Assembly: GCF_013401435.1 (NCBI RefSeq)
Contig: NZ_JACBGN010000035.1
Location: 1-39,580 of the forward strand
Length of the DNA: 39,580 bases
DNA from: Streptomyces sp. BR123
Lineage (GTDB): Bacteria; Actinomycetota; Actinomycetes; Streptomycetales; Streptomycetaceae
Direction of reading: 5' to 3'
Below the pieces are notes generated by a model. It was not told the DNA's origin. It made no database searches and saw only the letters and a list, made by a program, of their open reading frames with translations. Both the position numbers and the translations under genes were made by a program. Below, in pieces: positions 6,607 to 13,909 of the stretch; the stretch's first letter is position 1; each line of letters opens with the position of its first letter.

Positions 6607-7797
6607 ATGGAAACGTCCCGTCCCATGACACCTCGCACCGCCCCGTCGGCCCCCGCCCGCAAGAACAAGCCGCTCACCACAGCAGACCTCCCCATCCGGG
6701 TCCCCGTGATCCACGGTGAGACAACCGCCTCCTACCTCGCCCGCACCGCCTCGGCGAACGCAGTCGAACTCCCGCGCCTGCTCCGCGCCCTCCACAAAGG
6801 CCGGCTCCCCGCCAGCGCCACCCGGGTACAGCCCGGCACCCACGAAGTCGCCCTCACCTCCGAATCTCTGGCCCGCCTGGCCGAACTCACCGGCCGCCAG
6901 GAGGACCAGCTGCGCCACGCACTCCCCGGCCTCCACCCCGGGCGCCTGCACCCCGCCTCCGGCGCCGCCGTCAGCGCCCGGCCCTGGCCGCAGACAGCCG
7001 GTGAACCCCCGCTGCCCGCCTGCCCGCTGTGCCTGGAGGAAGGAGCCTGGCTGGCCGGGGCCGGACACCGGTGGCGGCCCTGTGCCTGCGGGCGCCGCTG
7101 GGAATGCGGCGACGACGGCGGCTATCTCATCGACACCACCCCGCTCCCCGAGCTCGGCCGCGCGCTGGCAGACCACCGGAGCCTGAACCACCGCGTCGGC
7201 TCGGCTGGTGACGCCCTGGTTGCCGACGCCCACCAGGTGACCCTGTGGTGGTGGGTCTTCCGCCAGGTCGCCCACGAGACCTGGCGAGAACGCGAAGACG
7301 CCCTCGGCTTCGGCCGGCACCGGCGTCGCGCCGCCCCGGCGGTCGTCTACCCGGAGGCCGTCCGCCTGGCCACGCTCATGGACCAGTGGGAGACCCACCG
7401 GGCCCACACGCCCGGCATCGAGCCCCGGCAGTGGCTCGCCGACGTTGCCGAGGAGTTCGGCGTTCCCGGCATCGCCGACGGCCGTGAAGCCCAACCGCTG
7501 TCCACCTGGCTCGAGCTGCACCCGCCGCTCGGCGAACTCGCGGCAGACAAGCCTGCGAAGGCCGCTGAGGCGCGCTGGGAGCTGCTCCCCGCTCTCCATC
7601 ACCGGCCGGAGGACCGGGGGCCCTTCCAGACCCGCTCGTGCCTTCGCTGGGTGTACGGCCTGCCGCTCACCTCCACCACCGAGCTGTGCCCGCACTGCGG
7701 CGGCCGAGAGCCGAGCTGCCGATGGGTACCCGCCGACGACTGCCCCCAGAACCCCTCCCCCGCGTCCGGCAAGGCGGGTGCCGAACGTTCCCGGTGA
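6607..7797 (+). CDS. TniQ-like zinc protein
   Basis: A 396-residue soluble protein. Residues 30-70 (RVPVIHGETTASYLARTASA and a following LPRLLRALH) resemble the start of TniQ-domain proteins, which bind DNA and help Tn7-like or other systems choose a target; many actinobacterial relatives stand alone with unknown roles. Cysteines at about 139, 142, 159 and 161 and again at 361 and 364 form likely zinc sites. No transposase genes of the Tn7 type accompany it. Start chosen at ATG 6607; another ATG follows at 6625 and neither has a strong Shine-Dalgarno. The 3' end contains one copy of the oriented motif. It is followed by a 34-nt perfect hairpin. Confidence 0.7.
   Translation: METSRPMTPRTAPSAPARKNKPLTTADLPIRVPVIHGETTASYLARTASANAVELPRLLRALHKGRLPASATRVQPGTHEVALTSESLARLAELTGRQEDQLRHALPGLHPGRLHPASGAAVSARPWPQTAGEPPLPACPLCLEEGAWLAGAGHRWRPCACGRRWECGDDGGYLIDTTPLPELGRALADHRSLNHRVGSAGDALVADAHQVTLWWWVFRQVAHETWREREDALGFGRHRRRAAPAVVYPEAVRLATLMDQWETHRAHTPGIEPRQWLADVAEEFGVPGIADGREAQPLSTWLELHPPLGELAADKPAKAAEARWELLPALHHRPEDRGPFQTRSCLRWVYGLPLTSTTELCPHCGGREPSCRWVPADDCPQNPSPASGKAGAERSR
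7756..7766 (+). repeat. oriented motif TCCCCCGCGTC, copy 2
   Basis: Variant with one extra C; lies inside the 3' end of the TniQ-like gene, where it encodes SPAS. Confidence 0.7.
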
Positions 7798-7817
7798 CGT
7801 AACGGACGGCCCGGTAC

Positions 7818-7851
7818 AGGCACGCGGAACGCGCACGCGTTCCGCGTGCCT
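7818..7851. terminator. 34-nt perfect hairpin after the TniQ-like gene
   Basis: Two 16-nt arms (7818-7833 and 7836-7851, AGGCACGCGGAACGCG and its complement) meet around a 2-nt centre; in practice 15 bp with a 4-nt loop. It begins 21 nt past the stop codon, as expected for an intrinsic terminator in a high-GC actinomycete. Confidence 0.8.
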
Positions 7852-8159
7852 CGTCGCGACACGCTGAGAACACGACCACTGCCCTCGCGCATGTACGCGT
7901 ACTTGGGTCCAGCCCAGGAGGAACAGTGGGAACACCCGGAACATAGCCCCTGACCTGCGCAAATACACGTGGAAAGTGTTCCCCGGGGGGTGGGAACGCA
8001 TCAGAAACTCACCGAAAAACAGGCGACACGCCCGACCGCGGTGTCACAAAAGACAGCGCCACGCCCGACCGCGTTACAGGGATCTATAGGGATGAATAGG
8101 GCGTTGAGGCTGCTGGTGAGCCAGGAACATGGACGGAGAAAATGAACGGGCAGTGGGAA

Positions 8160-8185
8160 CACTTGACACGTCGGATAGGATCGCC
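8160..8185 (+). repeat. direct repeat unit 1
   Basis: CACTTGACACGTCGGATAGG and six more bases; matches the unit at 8291-8316 at 24 of 26 positions. Weaker similarity continues about 40 nt further (GCGGAGC...AGCGAT), so the duplicated unit is about 70 nt. Confidence 0.75.
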
Positions 8186-8290
8186 TTCAAGATGCGGAGC
8201 AGCTGCCCAGCGATTCCCCGGTGAAGACGCCCCGGGACGTGTTCCCGCACCCCTCCACGTTTCTGAGCCGGCTGTGGGAACAGGCGGGCA

Positions 8291-8316
8291 CACTTGACAC
8301 ATCCGATAGGATCGCC
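8291..8316 (+). repeat. direct repeat unit 2
   Basis: CACTTGACACATCCGATAGG and six more bases, 131 nt after unit 1 and in the same orientation. Confidence 0.75.
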
Positions 8317-8388
8317 ACCAGCGACGCGGAGCGTAGCCAAGCGATCTCGAAAACCACCAGGAGTGGGAACACTTCACCCCTCCCGCAG

Positions 8389-8432
8389 AAACGAGCCCCC
8401 GACCGGTCTACGGTCTGGGGCTCGCTCGTTTT
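8389..8432. terminator. bidirectional hairpin with short T-runs
   Basis: ACGAGCCCCCGACCG (8391-8405) pairs with the complementary stretch up to about 8428 with small bulges; GTTTTCT follows on the + strand and GTTTCT on the - strand. It marks the downstream end of the transposase remnant. Confidence 0.65.
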
Positions 8433-8518
8433 CTGCTGAGAGGCGGGAACATCCTGCGTGTCGTGCGCAGGGTGGATGTCAGCGGGATGCGCAGGGTTAT
8501 GACAGTGGGATCGCAGAG

Positions 8519-8880
8519 GGACTTCCAGTACGACCGGGCCGACCTCGGTCACCACGGTCTTGGAGCGCGTGCCGTTGCGGGTGTACCCCGAGCCGGCCTT
8601 CTCGTGCTTCTCGTGCCCGAGGCGGTCGGTGATCTCGCCTTCCAGGGCCGACTCGAGGATCCTCTTCGTGAGCTGCTGCAGCAGACCACCCTGCCCGTGC
8701 CCGGTCAGCTTGATCCCGTCAGCCTTGGCCCGGTCCACCATCTGGCTGATCAGCTGGGCGTCCAGGCCGTCCGGCGCCAACGCGGACGGCTGTACTTCCG
8801 CCACGGCCTCCGCCGACACGGTCACGTCTGTCGTCAGGTGTTTCGAAGATCCACCGTTGACCGTACAGACCCCGCGTGAT
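8519..8880 (-). pseudogene. IS256-family (mutator) transposase, N-terminal fragment
   Basis: The minus-strand frame encodes TVSAEAVAEVQ, then LISQMVDRAKADGIKLTGHG, LLQQLTKRILESALEGEITD and GYTRNGTRSKTVVTEVGPV, the standard N-terminal region of Streptomyces IS256-type transposases. Similarity stops sharply after the VLEVP motif at about 8519, where unrelated sequence begins; the DDE catalytic core is therefore missing. The start is unclear (no ATG; GTG or CTG near 8822-8860). It was probably cut by a deletion or a later insertion. Confidence 0.85.
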
Positions 8881-8963
8881 CTCACCTCGTGTCGTCCGGC
8901 ATCGAAGCCGCGGCTGCTGCAACGCTGGGTGCATATCTGCCCCCGGCGGCGAGCGTGTGCCAG

Positions 8964-9236
8964 CTATCGCCTGGATGCCGCGATGAAGGCGGCGATGGCG
9001 CCGGCAATAGTGAAGACGACGGTCACTCCTGCGACCGAGACAGTCAGTGGCATCGCGAGCGAGGGGTGCGCGATCGTCACGTAGAGAAGCCCGGCGCCGA
9101 TGATGAGTACGAGGAGGGCGAAGACCAGGACTAGAAGGGGCAGAAGAGCTGCCGCGCCGCCACCCGCAGCCGGAGGCGTCGGCTGCTGGAGGGCGGAGGC
9201 GGGGTCCTCCGGCGAGATAGAGGTCGGCTGAGACAT
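8964..9236 (-). CDS. small membrane protein with two helices
   Basis: The 90-residue product has a Pro/Ser-rich cytoplasmic or exported N-terminal 27 residues, a first hydrophobic helix about 29-54 and a second about 62-87, ending in ASRR. It resembles the small two-helix proteins common in actinobacterial plasmids; no function assigned. ATG 9234-9236 is preceded by AGGA 10 nt away. Its frame stays open upstream for over 600 nt, but that is partly the shadow of the next gene. Confidence 0.6.
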   Translation of the reverse strand: MSQPTSISPEDPASALQQPTPPAAGGGAAALLPLLVLVFALLVLIIGAGLLYVTIAHPSLAMPLTVSVAGVTVVFTIAGAIAAFIAASRR

Positions 9237-9558
9237 GGCTGGGTGGTCCTTCGGGTTCGGGCATACGTAGTTGCACGCACGCGGTGACATGGCGCAGGAG
9301 CAGACGCCGCCTCGTACCGAGTGGCGGGAGCTCGATGGGCACACCGTGCGGGAGGCGGCACTTAGGTCCGCAAGTACTGCGGGGGTGGCTTCCACGTTGC
9401 CACCGGAGAATTTGAACTCAAGTGTTCTGACCAGCGGGTTTGCCGCTGGAGAACGATTCAATTGGGCTGCTGGTGGAGTGCCCTGGTCAGGCCCGAGATG
9501 CCGCGGCTCCTTGGCGGAGCCAGGGCACCCCGGGCCGTCAACAGCCTGCAGGAACGGG
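9237..9558. other. 322 nt gap between two minus-strand genes
   Basis: The minus-strand frame of the 90-residue gene stays open here and contains coding-like residues (LEFKFSGGNVEATPAVLADL at about 9355-9425) without a usable start. I cannot decide whether this is a short gene, a remnant or chance. Confidence 0.3.
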
Positions 9559-10296
9559 TCAGCGGGTGGCGAGGTCCCGGGGGAGACCGCGGAAGAAGGA
9601 CTGCCGCTCTTGGTCCCAGGGCATGCGGACCGCGAAGTGCTCGGCGAGCACGGTCTCGCTGTGCACGGGCTTGGGCACGTGGTGGTTGCTGAAGCCGAGC
9701 ATCTGGGCGAAGGCCCGCCAGACGCGGGCTTCAGGGGCCAAGCCGACGGCGGCATGGTGGGAGGCGAGGAGATGGGCAGCGAGCGCGTCGCCCGCGCCGG
9801 CCGCGAACCGCCACCAGTAGAGGGCACCGCTGTGCTGGCCGAGGGTGTACAGCAGGCACGCGTACGTACGGGCACCAGCCTCGTCGTAATCTTGGCCGAA
9901 GCTACTCAGGCGCTCGACGTCCTTGGACGCGAGGACCACTTCGCAAAGCCTGCGGACGTAGTCGACCACCGCAGCCGGGCTGACGCCGGGGTCGGGCGAG
10001 GCGATCGGCGTCAGCCGCCGCCGCAGTGGCCTGCGAGGGCGGGGTCGGACCGAGCTCTGCGTCCTAGTCCGTGCCTCCGGCCCCTGCGCGGGAGCCGTCG
10101 CCTGCGCCCTCGGTGGAAGAGCGGCTGCCGGCTCGCCCGCGGTGTCGTAGGCCAGGTTCGCGAACTGCACGCGGGGCGGGCGCTGCGCCTCCTCGTTGAT
10201 GTGGTCGGCCAGGCGGCGCAGGAAGCCGGTGGTGTCGTGGTCGTCATATTCGTCGTGGAGAGCCTGGGCCTGGGCCTTGAGCATCTCTTCCAACAT
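9559..10296 (-). CDS. sigma-factor partner protein, repeat-like C-terminus
   Basis: A 245-residue protein whose ATG overlaps the stop of the sigma gene by one base (TGATG), a sign of coupled translation. The N-terminal 50 residues are helical and acidic (LHDEYDDHDTTGFLRRLADH), the middle 60-105 is Pro/Arg-rich, and the C-terminal half has a TPR/Sel1-like pattern (YACLLYTLGQHSGALYWWRF). Genes translationally coupled to ECF sigma factors often code for regulators of the sigma factor; an anti-sigma role is inferred from position only, and no zinc-binding HxxxCxxC motif is present. Confidence 0.7.
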   Translation of the reverse strand: MLEEMLKAQAQALHDEYDDHDTTGFLRRLADHINEEAQRPPRVQFANLAYDTAGEPAAALPPRAQATAPAQGPEARTRTQSSVRPRPRRPLRRRLTPIASPDPGVSPAAVVDYVRRLCEVVLASKDVERLSSFGQDYDEAGARTYACLLYTLGQHSGALYWWRFAAGAGDALAAHLLASHHAAVGLAPEARVWRAFAQMLGFSNHHVPKPVHSETVLAEHFAVRMPWDQERQSFFRGLPRDLATR

Positions 10297-10856
10297 CAGG
10301 AATCCCCTTTCCCCGCGTCAGGGATGTTCATGAGGTCCTTCAGCTTCGCCAAGCCGAGGGACACGTTCGTCTTTGCCGCGCCCGGCGTGATGTCCAGGCA
10401 CAGTGCGACGTCTTCGTAGGAGAGGTCGGCGAGATGGCGCAGGCGCACGCTGTGGGCCTGCATCGGCGCGGTCTTCTCCAGTGTCTCCAGGGCTTCGTCG
10501 AGCTTCGCGAACGCGCCGAGGTCGGCGAAGTCGGAGGCGACCGGGGCGTGCTGGCGGGCAGCCTCGTCGCGCCCGGCCATGCGGGCCCGGCGGCGGTAGA
10601 AGTCGATGAGGTGGTTGTGCAGGATCAGGTATGCCATCGCCCTCGGGTTCTGGTGGGCCATGATCCGCTCCCACTTCCGGAAAATCTTGTAGGCCGCCTC
10701 CATGACGGCGTCCTCCGCGTCCTGGCGGTTGCGCAGCCGCGAGCCGGCCAGGCGCAGGAAGCCGTTCCTGTGCTGGGCGAAGAAGCCTTCGAAGGCGGCG
10801 GGAAAGTTAGCCGGGTCGGGCTTGGTCAGCTCGTACTCCCACGACGAATCGTTCAC
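10296..10856 (-). CDS. ECF-type RNA polymerase sigma factor
   Basis: The 186-residue product has sigma region 2 at about residues 20-92 (LAGSRLRNRQDAEDAVMEAA and LHNHLIDFYRRR) and region 4 at about 135-180 with the HTH LSYEDVALCLDITPGAAKTN. That two-domain layout is the ECF group. GTG 10854-10856 has the strong site AGGAGGGGGAG upstream and overlaps the preceding stop (GTGA), so three genes are co-translated. It would direct RNA polymerase to a small set of promoters, probably including its own operon. Confidence 0.9.
   Translation of the reverse strand: MNDSSWEYELTKPDPANFPAAFEGFFAQHRNGFLRLAGSRLRNRQDAEDAVMEAAYKIFRKWERIMAHQNPRAMAYLILHNHLIDFYRRRARMAGRDEAARQHAPVASDFADLGAFAKLDEALETLEKTAPMQAHSVRLRHLADLSYEDVALCLDITPGAAKTNVSLGLAKLKDLMNIPDAGKGDS
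10310..10319 (+). repeat. oriented motif TCCCCGCGTC, copy 4
   Basis: Lies within the 3' end of the sigma gene, antisense to it, showing that the orientation is independent of the gene. Confidence 0.75.
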
Positions 10857-11077
10857 CGCTCCCCCTCCTGATCATTCGGCGGCTCTGTGGCCGGAGTGTG
10901 GAATCCCAGGTGTGGCTGGGAGGTTGTGTGCCGCATGCCGGTGTGCGGTGCGGCGGTGTGTTCTGCCTTGGCCTGCGAGGCGGTGCGGGCTATCGGGCGC
11001 GTCCCAGCGTCCTGGCCCGCGGCGGTCATCCGGTAGGCGCCGGGCTTCGGCGTGTACCGGGACATCTCGTGCCCCAC
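10853..11077 (-). CDS. 74-residue polar protein, first gene of the sigma operon
   Basis: Starts at GTG 11075-11077 behind AAGGAGG; an ATG at 11063-11065 is in frame but too far from that site. The product is polar and rich in Thr, Ala, His and Pro, apparently disordered, with no Cys and no membrane segment. Its stop overlaps the sigma start. Role unknown; a small regulator or leader is possible. Confidence 0.6.
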   Translation of the reverse strand: MGHEMSRYTPKPGAYRMTAAGQDAGTRPIARTASQAKAEHTAAPHTGMRHTTSQPHLGFHTPATEPPNDQEGER

Positions 11078-11103
11078 TGACCCTCCTTACGTGTTCCGTG
11101 AGA

Positions 11104-11254
11104 CTCCGGGCTGAGCAGCCCGGAGGAGAACGCTGTGTGCTCTCGCATGTACTCACCGACATGAACGGGCGCTCGGGTTAACCGGCGGACACCCGTTCTT
11201 GGCGGAACCTTCGCGTCCGGTTTTTCCACGCGCATCGACCAGCGTTAACCGGCG
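11104..11254. promoter_or_regulatory. upstream region of the sigma operon
   Basis: A 9-bp hairpin (11104-11112 with 11117-11125) lies in the probable leader. Further upstream GTTAACCGGCG occurs twice in direct orientation (11177-11187 and 11244-11254), 67 nt apart. These could be operator or sigma-specific promoter elements of the autoregulated operon. The rest of 11255-11454 shows nothing further that I can support. Confidence 0.45.
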
Positions 11255-11454
11255 TTCACGTGACTGGGATCACAGAATGCGCCCGTTTGAGTGCCAGGGC
11301 GCATACCCGGCGCACACAGGGCGCACTTACCTGCCCAGCCAGACCCCTCACCGCGCCTGAAGTCGTCACTGTGCTTCTCCGCCCCGGGGCTGCAGGGCAT
11401 CAGGACCGGGTCCCACCCGCCCGGCTTCGTTCACGTGAAGTAGCAGCGGTTGTC

Positions 11455-11518
11455 CCTTGACAGCGAAGCTAGTCGGTCGGATGCCGCTGACCAGCGACGA
11501 CTCACTTCGTTGTCAAGG
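11455..11518. terminator. long inverted repeat after the GIY-YIG-like gene
   Basis: CCTTGACAGCGAAG (11455-11468) pairs with 11505-11518 (13 of 14 plus a G-T pair) around 36 nt. It sits 30 nt beyond the stop codon of the minus-strand gene at 11548. Confidence 0.55.
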
Positions 11519-11547
11519 CGGTAGGGACCCCGAGCCGGAGGCCGCGC

Positions 11548-12759
11548 CTAGTGGGTGACCGTCCACGGGACGTTCGGCAGGTTCGCCGCGAACCACCCGT
11601 CGGCCAATTCCAGCACTCGGTCAGTGTGCGCGGCATCGAAATACTCGAAGCCCATCAGCGGACGGATACCCTGCCTGGCCAAGCGGTCCAGGACATGCCG
11701 CTCTACATCGCGGGCTGCTCCAGCGGGGAGGTCGATAATGAGCCTGCGGACTTGCCCCAGACCGTGCTCGATGCGGTGGGTATCAAGTCGTCCTCGCCCG
11801 TCACCCGAGGAGATGCCGGGCTTCACCATGGACCCATCGGTCACCACGTAGTACACGGTTGGTTCGGGGCGAACGCCTGCTCCGCTGCATCGGGCGCACA
11901 ACAACTCGCGCTTCAACCCGGTGTTGATGCTCACCGAGGTCAGGTGACCGGCAACGCAGCACAGGCGCACCGTCTGGAGGATTCGGTCCGCCATGACGTC
12001 CAGGATCATTACGTTCTGCTCGCGGGCGCGGCGCCGGAATTCAACGAGTTTGGGTGTCTGCGAGATGCGACGGCAGGTAGCGCAGGGGTTGTCTGCGCTG
12101 CCAGGACCTGCTGTGAACCCGTAGGTACCCTCCGGTATGCGCTCAGTGGGAGTCGGATCAAACGACATCGTGAAGTCGCGCCAGGTGCGTTCGTGTCCGT
12201 GGTTGCGGCCGAAGCCTGGCGAGGGCTTAGGGATACGTGGATCTATGGCAGTGATGGTGAACTCATGCCCGTGCAAACAGCGGACTTTCTTTGCTGGCAA
12301 CCCGCTGCGCGATGCGGCGTCGGCCACGACGCGGAGATCGGTCGCGATCGCGTAGGCAGCGAACGACTCATGGGCGGCTTCTTCCCATCGCTTCCGCGCG
12401 CAGGGCTCGCACTCCTCCAGCGCCATGGGGAAGGCAGCCCGATCTGTCGTTCCTGGCACTGCCATGTGCTTCATCCCTGCATCCAGGAGGAACACGCTCC
12501 CCTCGGGCGCTTGGACGATCGTGCTGCCTAGCGTTGGGTGCAATGCGGTCACGGGGGTTACCTGAGTCGTATGTCCCGCGTCGCAGGACAGCGTGACGTG
12601 GTCCAAGATGCCCTTCGGTTTGGTCCGTGCCGTCCAGCCCAGTTCGTAGACCCGCGCGGTGAAGAGCGCCACGACGGCCGCCTCAGCACGGGCAAGCAGC
12701 CGGGCAGAGCGCAGCGCATCCTCCGGCGAAGGTGAGGCGGCCCGTGTTTCGTCACTCAT
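11548..12759 (-). CDS. zinc-ribbon protein with a GIY-YIG-like C-terminal domain
   Basis: A 403-residue protein. Three separate CxxGH modules recur (LSCDAGHTTQVTPV, VRCLHGHEFTITAI and LCCVAGHLTSVSIN), plus CEPCARK, CATCRR and CARCSG, suggesting paired zinc ribbons. Residues about 310-390 read VYYVVTDGSMVKPGISSGDG and RGRLDTHRIEHG, the arrangement of a GIY-YIG nuclease fold with YIG replaced by KPG and the key Arg retained. It may bind or cut DNA. ATG 12757-12759 is chosen for the GGGGGGA site 4-5 nt upstream. It stands alone, divergent from the gene at 13099. Confidence 0.65.
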   Translation of the reverse strand: MSDETRAASPSPEDALRSARLLARAEAAVVALFTARVYELGWTARTKPKGILDHVTLSCDAGHTTQVTPVTALHPTLGSTIVQAPEGSVFLLDAGMKHMAVPGTTDRAAFPMALEECEPCARKRWEEAAHESFAAYAIATDLRVVADAASRSGLPAKKVRCLHGHEFTITAIDPRIPKPSPGFGRNHGHERTWRDFTMSFDPTPTERIPEGTYGFTAGPGSADNPCATCRRISQTPKLVEFRRRAREQNVMILDVMADRILQTVRLCCVAGHLTSVSINTGLKRELLCARCSGAGVRPEPTVYYVVTDGSMVKPGISSGDGRGRLDTHRIEHGLGQVRRLIIDLPAGAARDVERHVLDRLARQGIRPLMGFEYFDAAHTDRVLELADGWFAANLPNVPWTVTH

Positions 12760-13098
12760 TTCGTCCCCCCATCCCAACGGGCGCGTCGGGTAAGCGAGCG
12801 CCTCAACGAGGTCGAGGGTTGCATGGCGCGCTGACAGTGGTCGCCGGTGCTCACTCCGGATCGGCGACGTAACTTCCCCGCTGGGGTGACGATCCTGCGA
12901 AAGGAGACATCAAGGACTGGGTTCGTTGTCAAACGCCTCGATTGGATGACGAAGGACAGCGGTTTGGGCAGCAGTTAGCGATCTTGGGCCCTGCGGATGT
13001 TCACCCAGAAATGACGTCACCCGACGTTGATGAGGATCGGGATCTGCGTAAATTGTTGATCTTGACGGTGCTGGCGTCAGGTGGGGCATCCTGGTGCG
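12760..13098. other. divergent promoter region
   Basis: 339 nt separate the divergent starts at 12759 and 13099. No gene is supported here; GC is lower in 12980-13070 (AATTGTTGATCTTGACGGTG near 13036), where the rightward promoter probably lies. Confidence 0.4.
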
Positions 13099-13602
13099 AT
13101 GAATGATGTCGAGGCGATGTGGCAGTCGTGGTTGTCCGGACTGACATCGTCGAAGCGAGCCGTGGCGGAGTCACTTCGGACGCAGTTCGAAGCCCTTGGT
13201 GCGGCTGACGCACCGGATTGGGTGCGGTCTGAGATCGATGAGAACCAGCCGCAGTTGGCGCGGTTCGTGCTGCTCCGCTCCTTGTGGCGGGGAGCGATCG
13301 ATGGCTGGGCCAACCCGGGAGCTCTGGAACAGGTGGCGGCAGCTCGGCGCCTGTTGGACGCGGGAGCAGACCGGGACGACTTGGTGCTGCTGGCTCGGGC
13401 GATCGCCTATGAATCGGTGTTTGCCGCGGTGGACGAGCTCGACTGCGGCGGGGACGTGAACGTGTCGGGGGTCGATGTCGGCTGGGCGGTCATAGAGTCT
13501 GGCGAGGACGGACGTCCCACTGGCCGTCCCCTCTCAGGTCTCCACGAAGACCTGTTGGCGATGGACCCGAGTGGGCGCGACGGTGCGGATATGTGGCGTT
13601 AG
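13099..13602 (+). CDS. helical protein of unknown function
   Basis: A 167-residue acidic, soluble protein starting at ATG 13099; an in-frame GTG at 13081 is less likely. Residues 45-115 (DENQPQLARFVLLRSLWRG and LLDAGADRDDLVLLARAIAY) look like packed helices with a pattern weakly reminiscent of ankyrin repeats or immunity proteins. No family recognised. It is followed by a clear terminator and is not linked to the genes on either side. Confidence 0.65.
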   Translation: MNDVEAMWQSWLSGLTSSKRAVAESLRTQFEALGAADAPDWVRSEIDENQPQLARFVLLRSLWRGAIDGWANPGALEQVAAARRLLDAGADRDDLVLLARAIAYESVFAAVDELDCGGDVNVSGVDVGWAVIESGEDGRPTGRPLSGLHEDLLAMDPSGRDGADMWR

Positions 13603-13656
13603 GCCCACCGGGCAAGGCTGGGTGAGGACGCGCGCGGATCTCATCAGCGTGGTGAT

Positions 13657-13683
13657 GGCCCTTCGCCCGGGGGGCGAAGGGCC
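13657..13683. terminator. 12-bp hairpin between convergent genes
   Basis: GGCCCTTCGCCC (13657-13668) and its complement (13672-13683) with a GGG loop, 55 nt after the stop of the plus-strand gene. The remaining 13684-13909 shows no gene. Confidence 0.75.
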
Positions 13684-13909
13684 GTCGAGTAGGTGCCCGC
13701 AGCGGTCAGCCGGCCTTCGCTGGGAGCAGCCGCTCTAGAGCGGCGGCCGCGCCAATCACATGCCCCCCACGCCCCGCCAGTGGGGCCGACCCGGCTCAAG
13801 CTGCACCCGCCCCTCGATCACTCGGCCTGGTCGGACATCGTGAACCTGTCGCGGTGCGCGGTGGTGGCACGGACCAGTCAGCAGCCCGTCGGTTCTCGTG
13901 CGGACGCCG

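Larger units (their letters stand above)
7926..8450. repeat. cluster of GTGGGAACAC-type motifs
   Basis: The motif GTGGGAACAC or a close variant occurs at 7926-7935, 8153-8162, 8274-8282, 8363-8372 and, as GCGGGAACA, at 8442; inverted copies stand at 7976-7997 (GTGTTCCCC...TGGGAAC) and 8239-8250. The same half-sites form the telomere palindrome at 239-267. No gene can be called between 7852 and 8386. A binding-site array or debris of mobile elements are both possible. Confidence 0.6.

Noticed and set aside
6607..7797. Tn7-like transposition module based on the TniQ-like protein
   Set aside because: No TnsA/TnsB/TnsC-type genes, Cas genes or transposon ends are near; the protein stands alone.
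8160..8316. TTGACA followed by TAGGAT as tandem promoters
   Set aside because: The hexamers are only 7 nt apart; at 17 nt from TTGACA there is no -10-like sequence in either copy.
8084..8377. Minus-strand frames with repeated KCSH/VKCAR-like residues
   Set aside because: The recurrence comes from the direct DNA repeats in this stretch; no starts with ribosome sites and no sensible fold.
8153..8450. A short CRISPR-like array
   Set aside because: Only two long units 131 nt apart, imperfect, without regular spacers or cas genes.
8160..8880. Direct repeats as terminal inverted repeats of the IS256-type element
   Set aside because: Both units have the same orientation and lie on one side of the transposase fragment.
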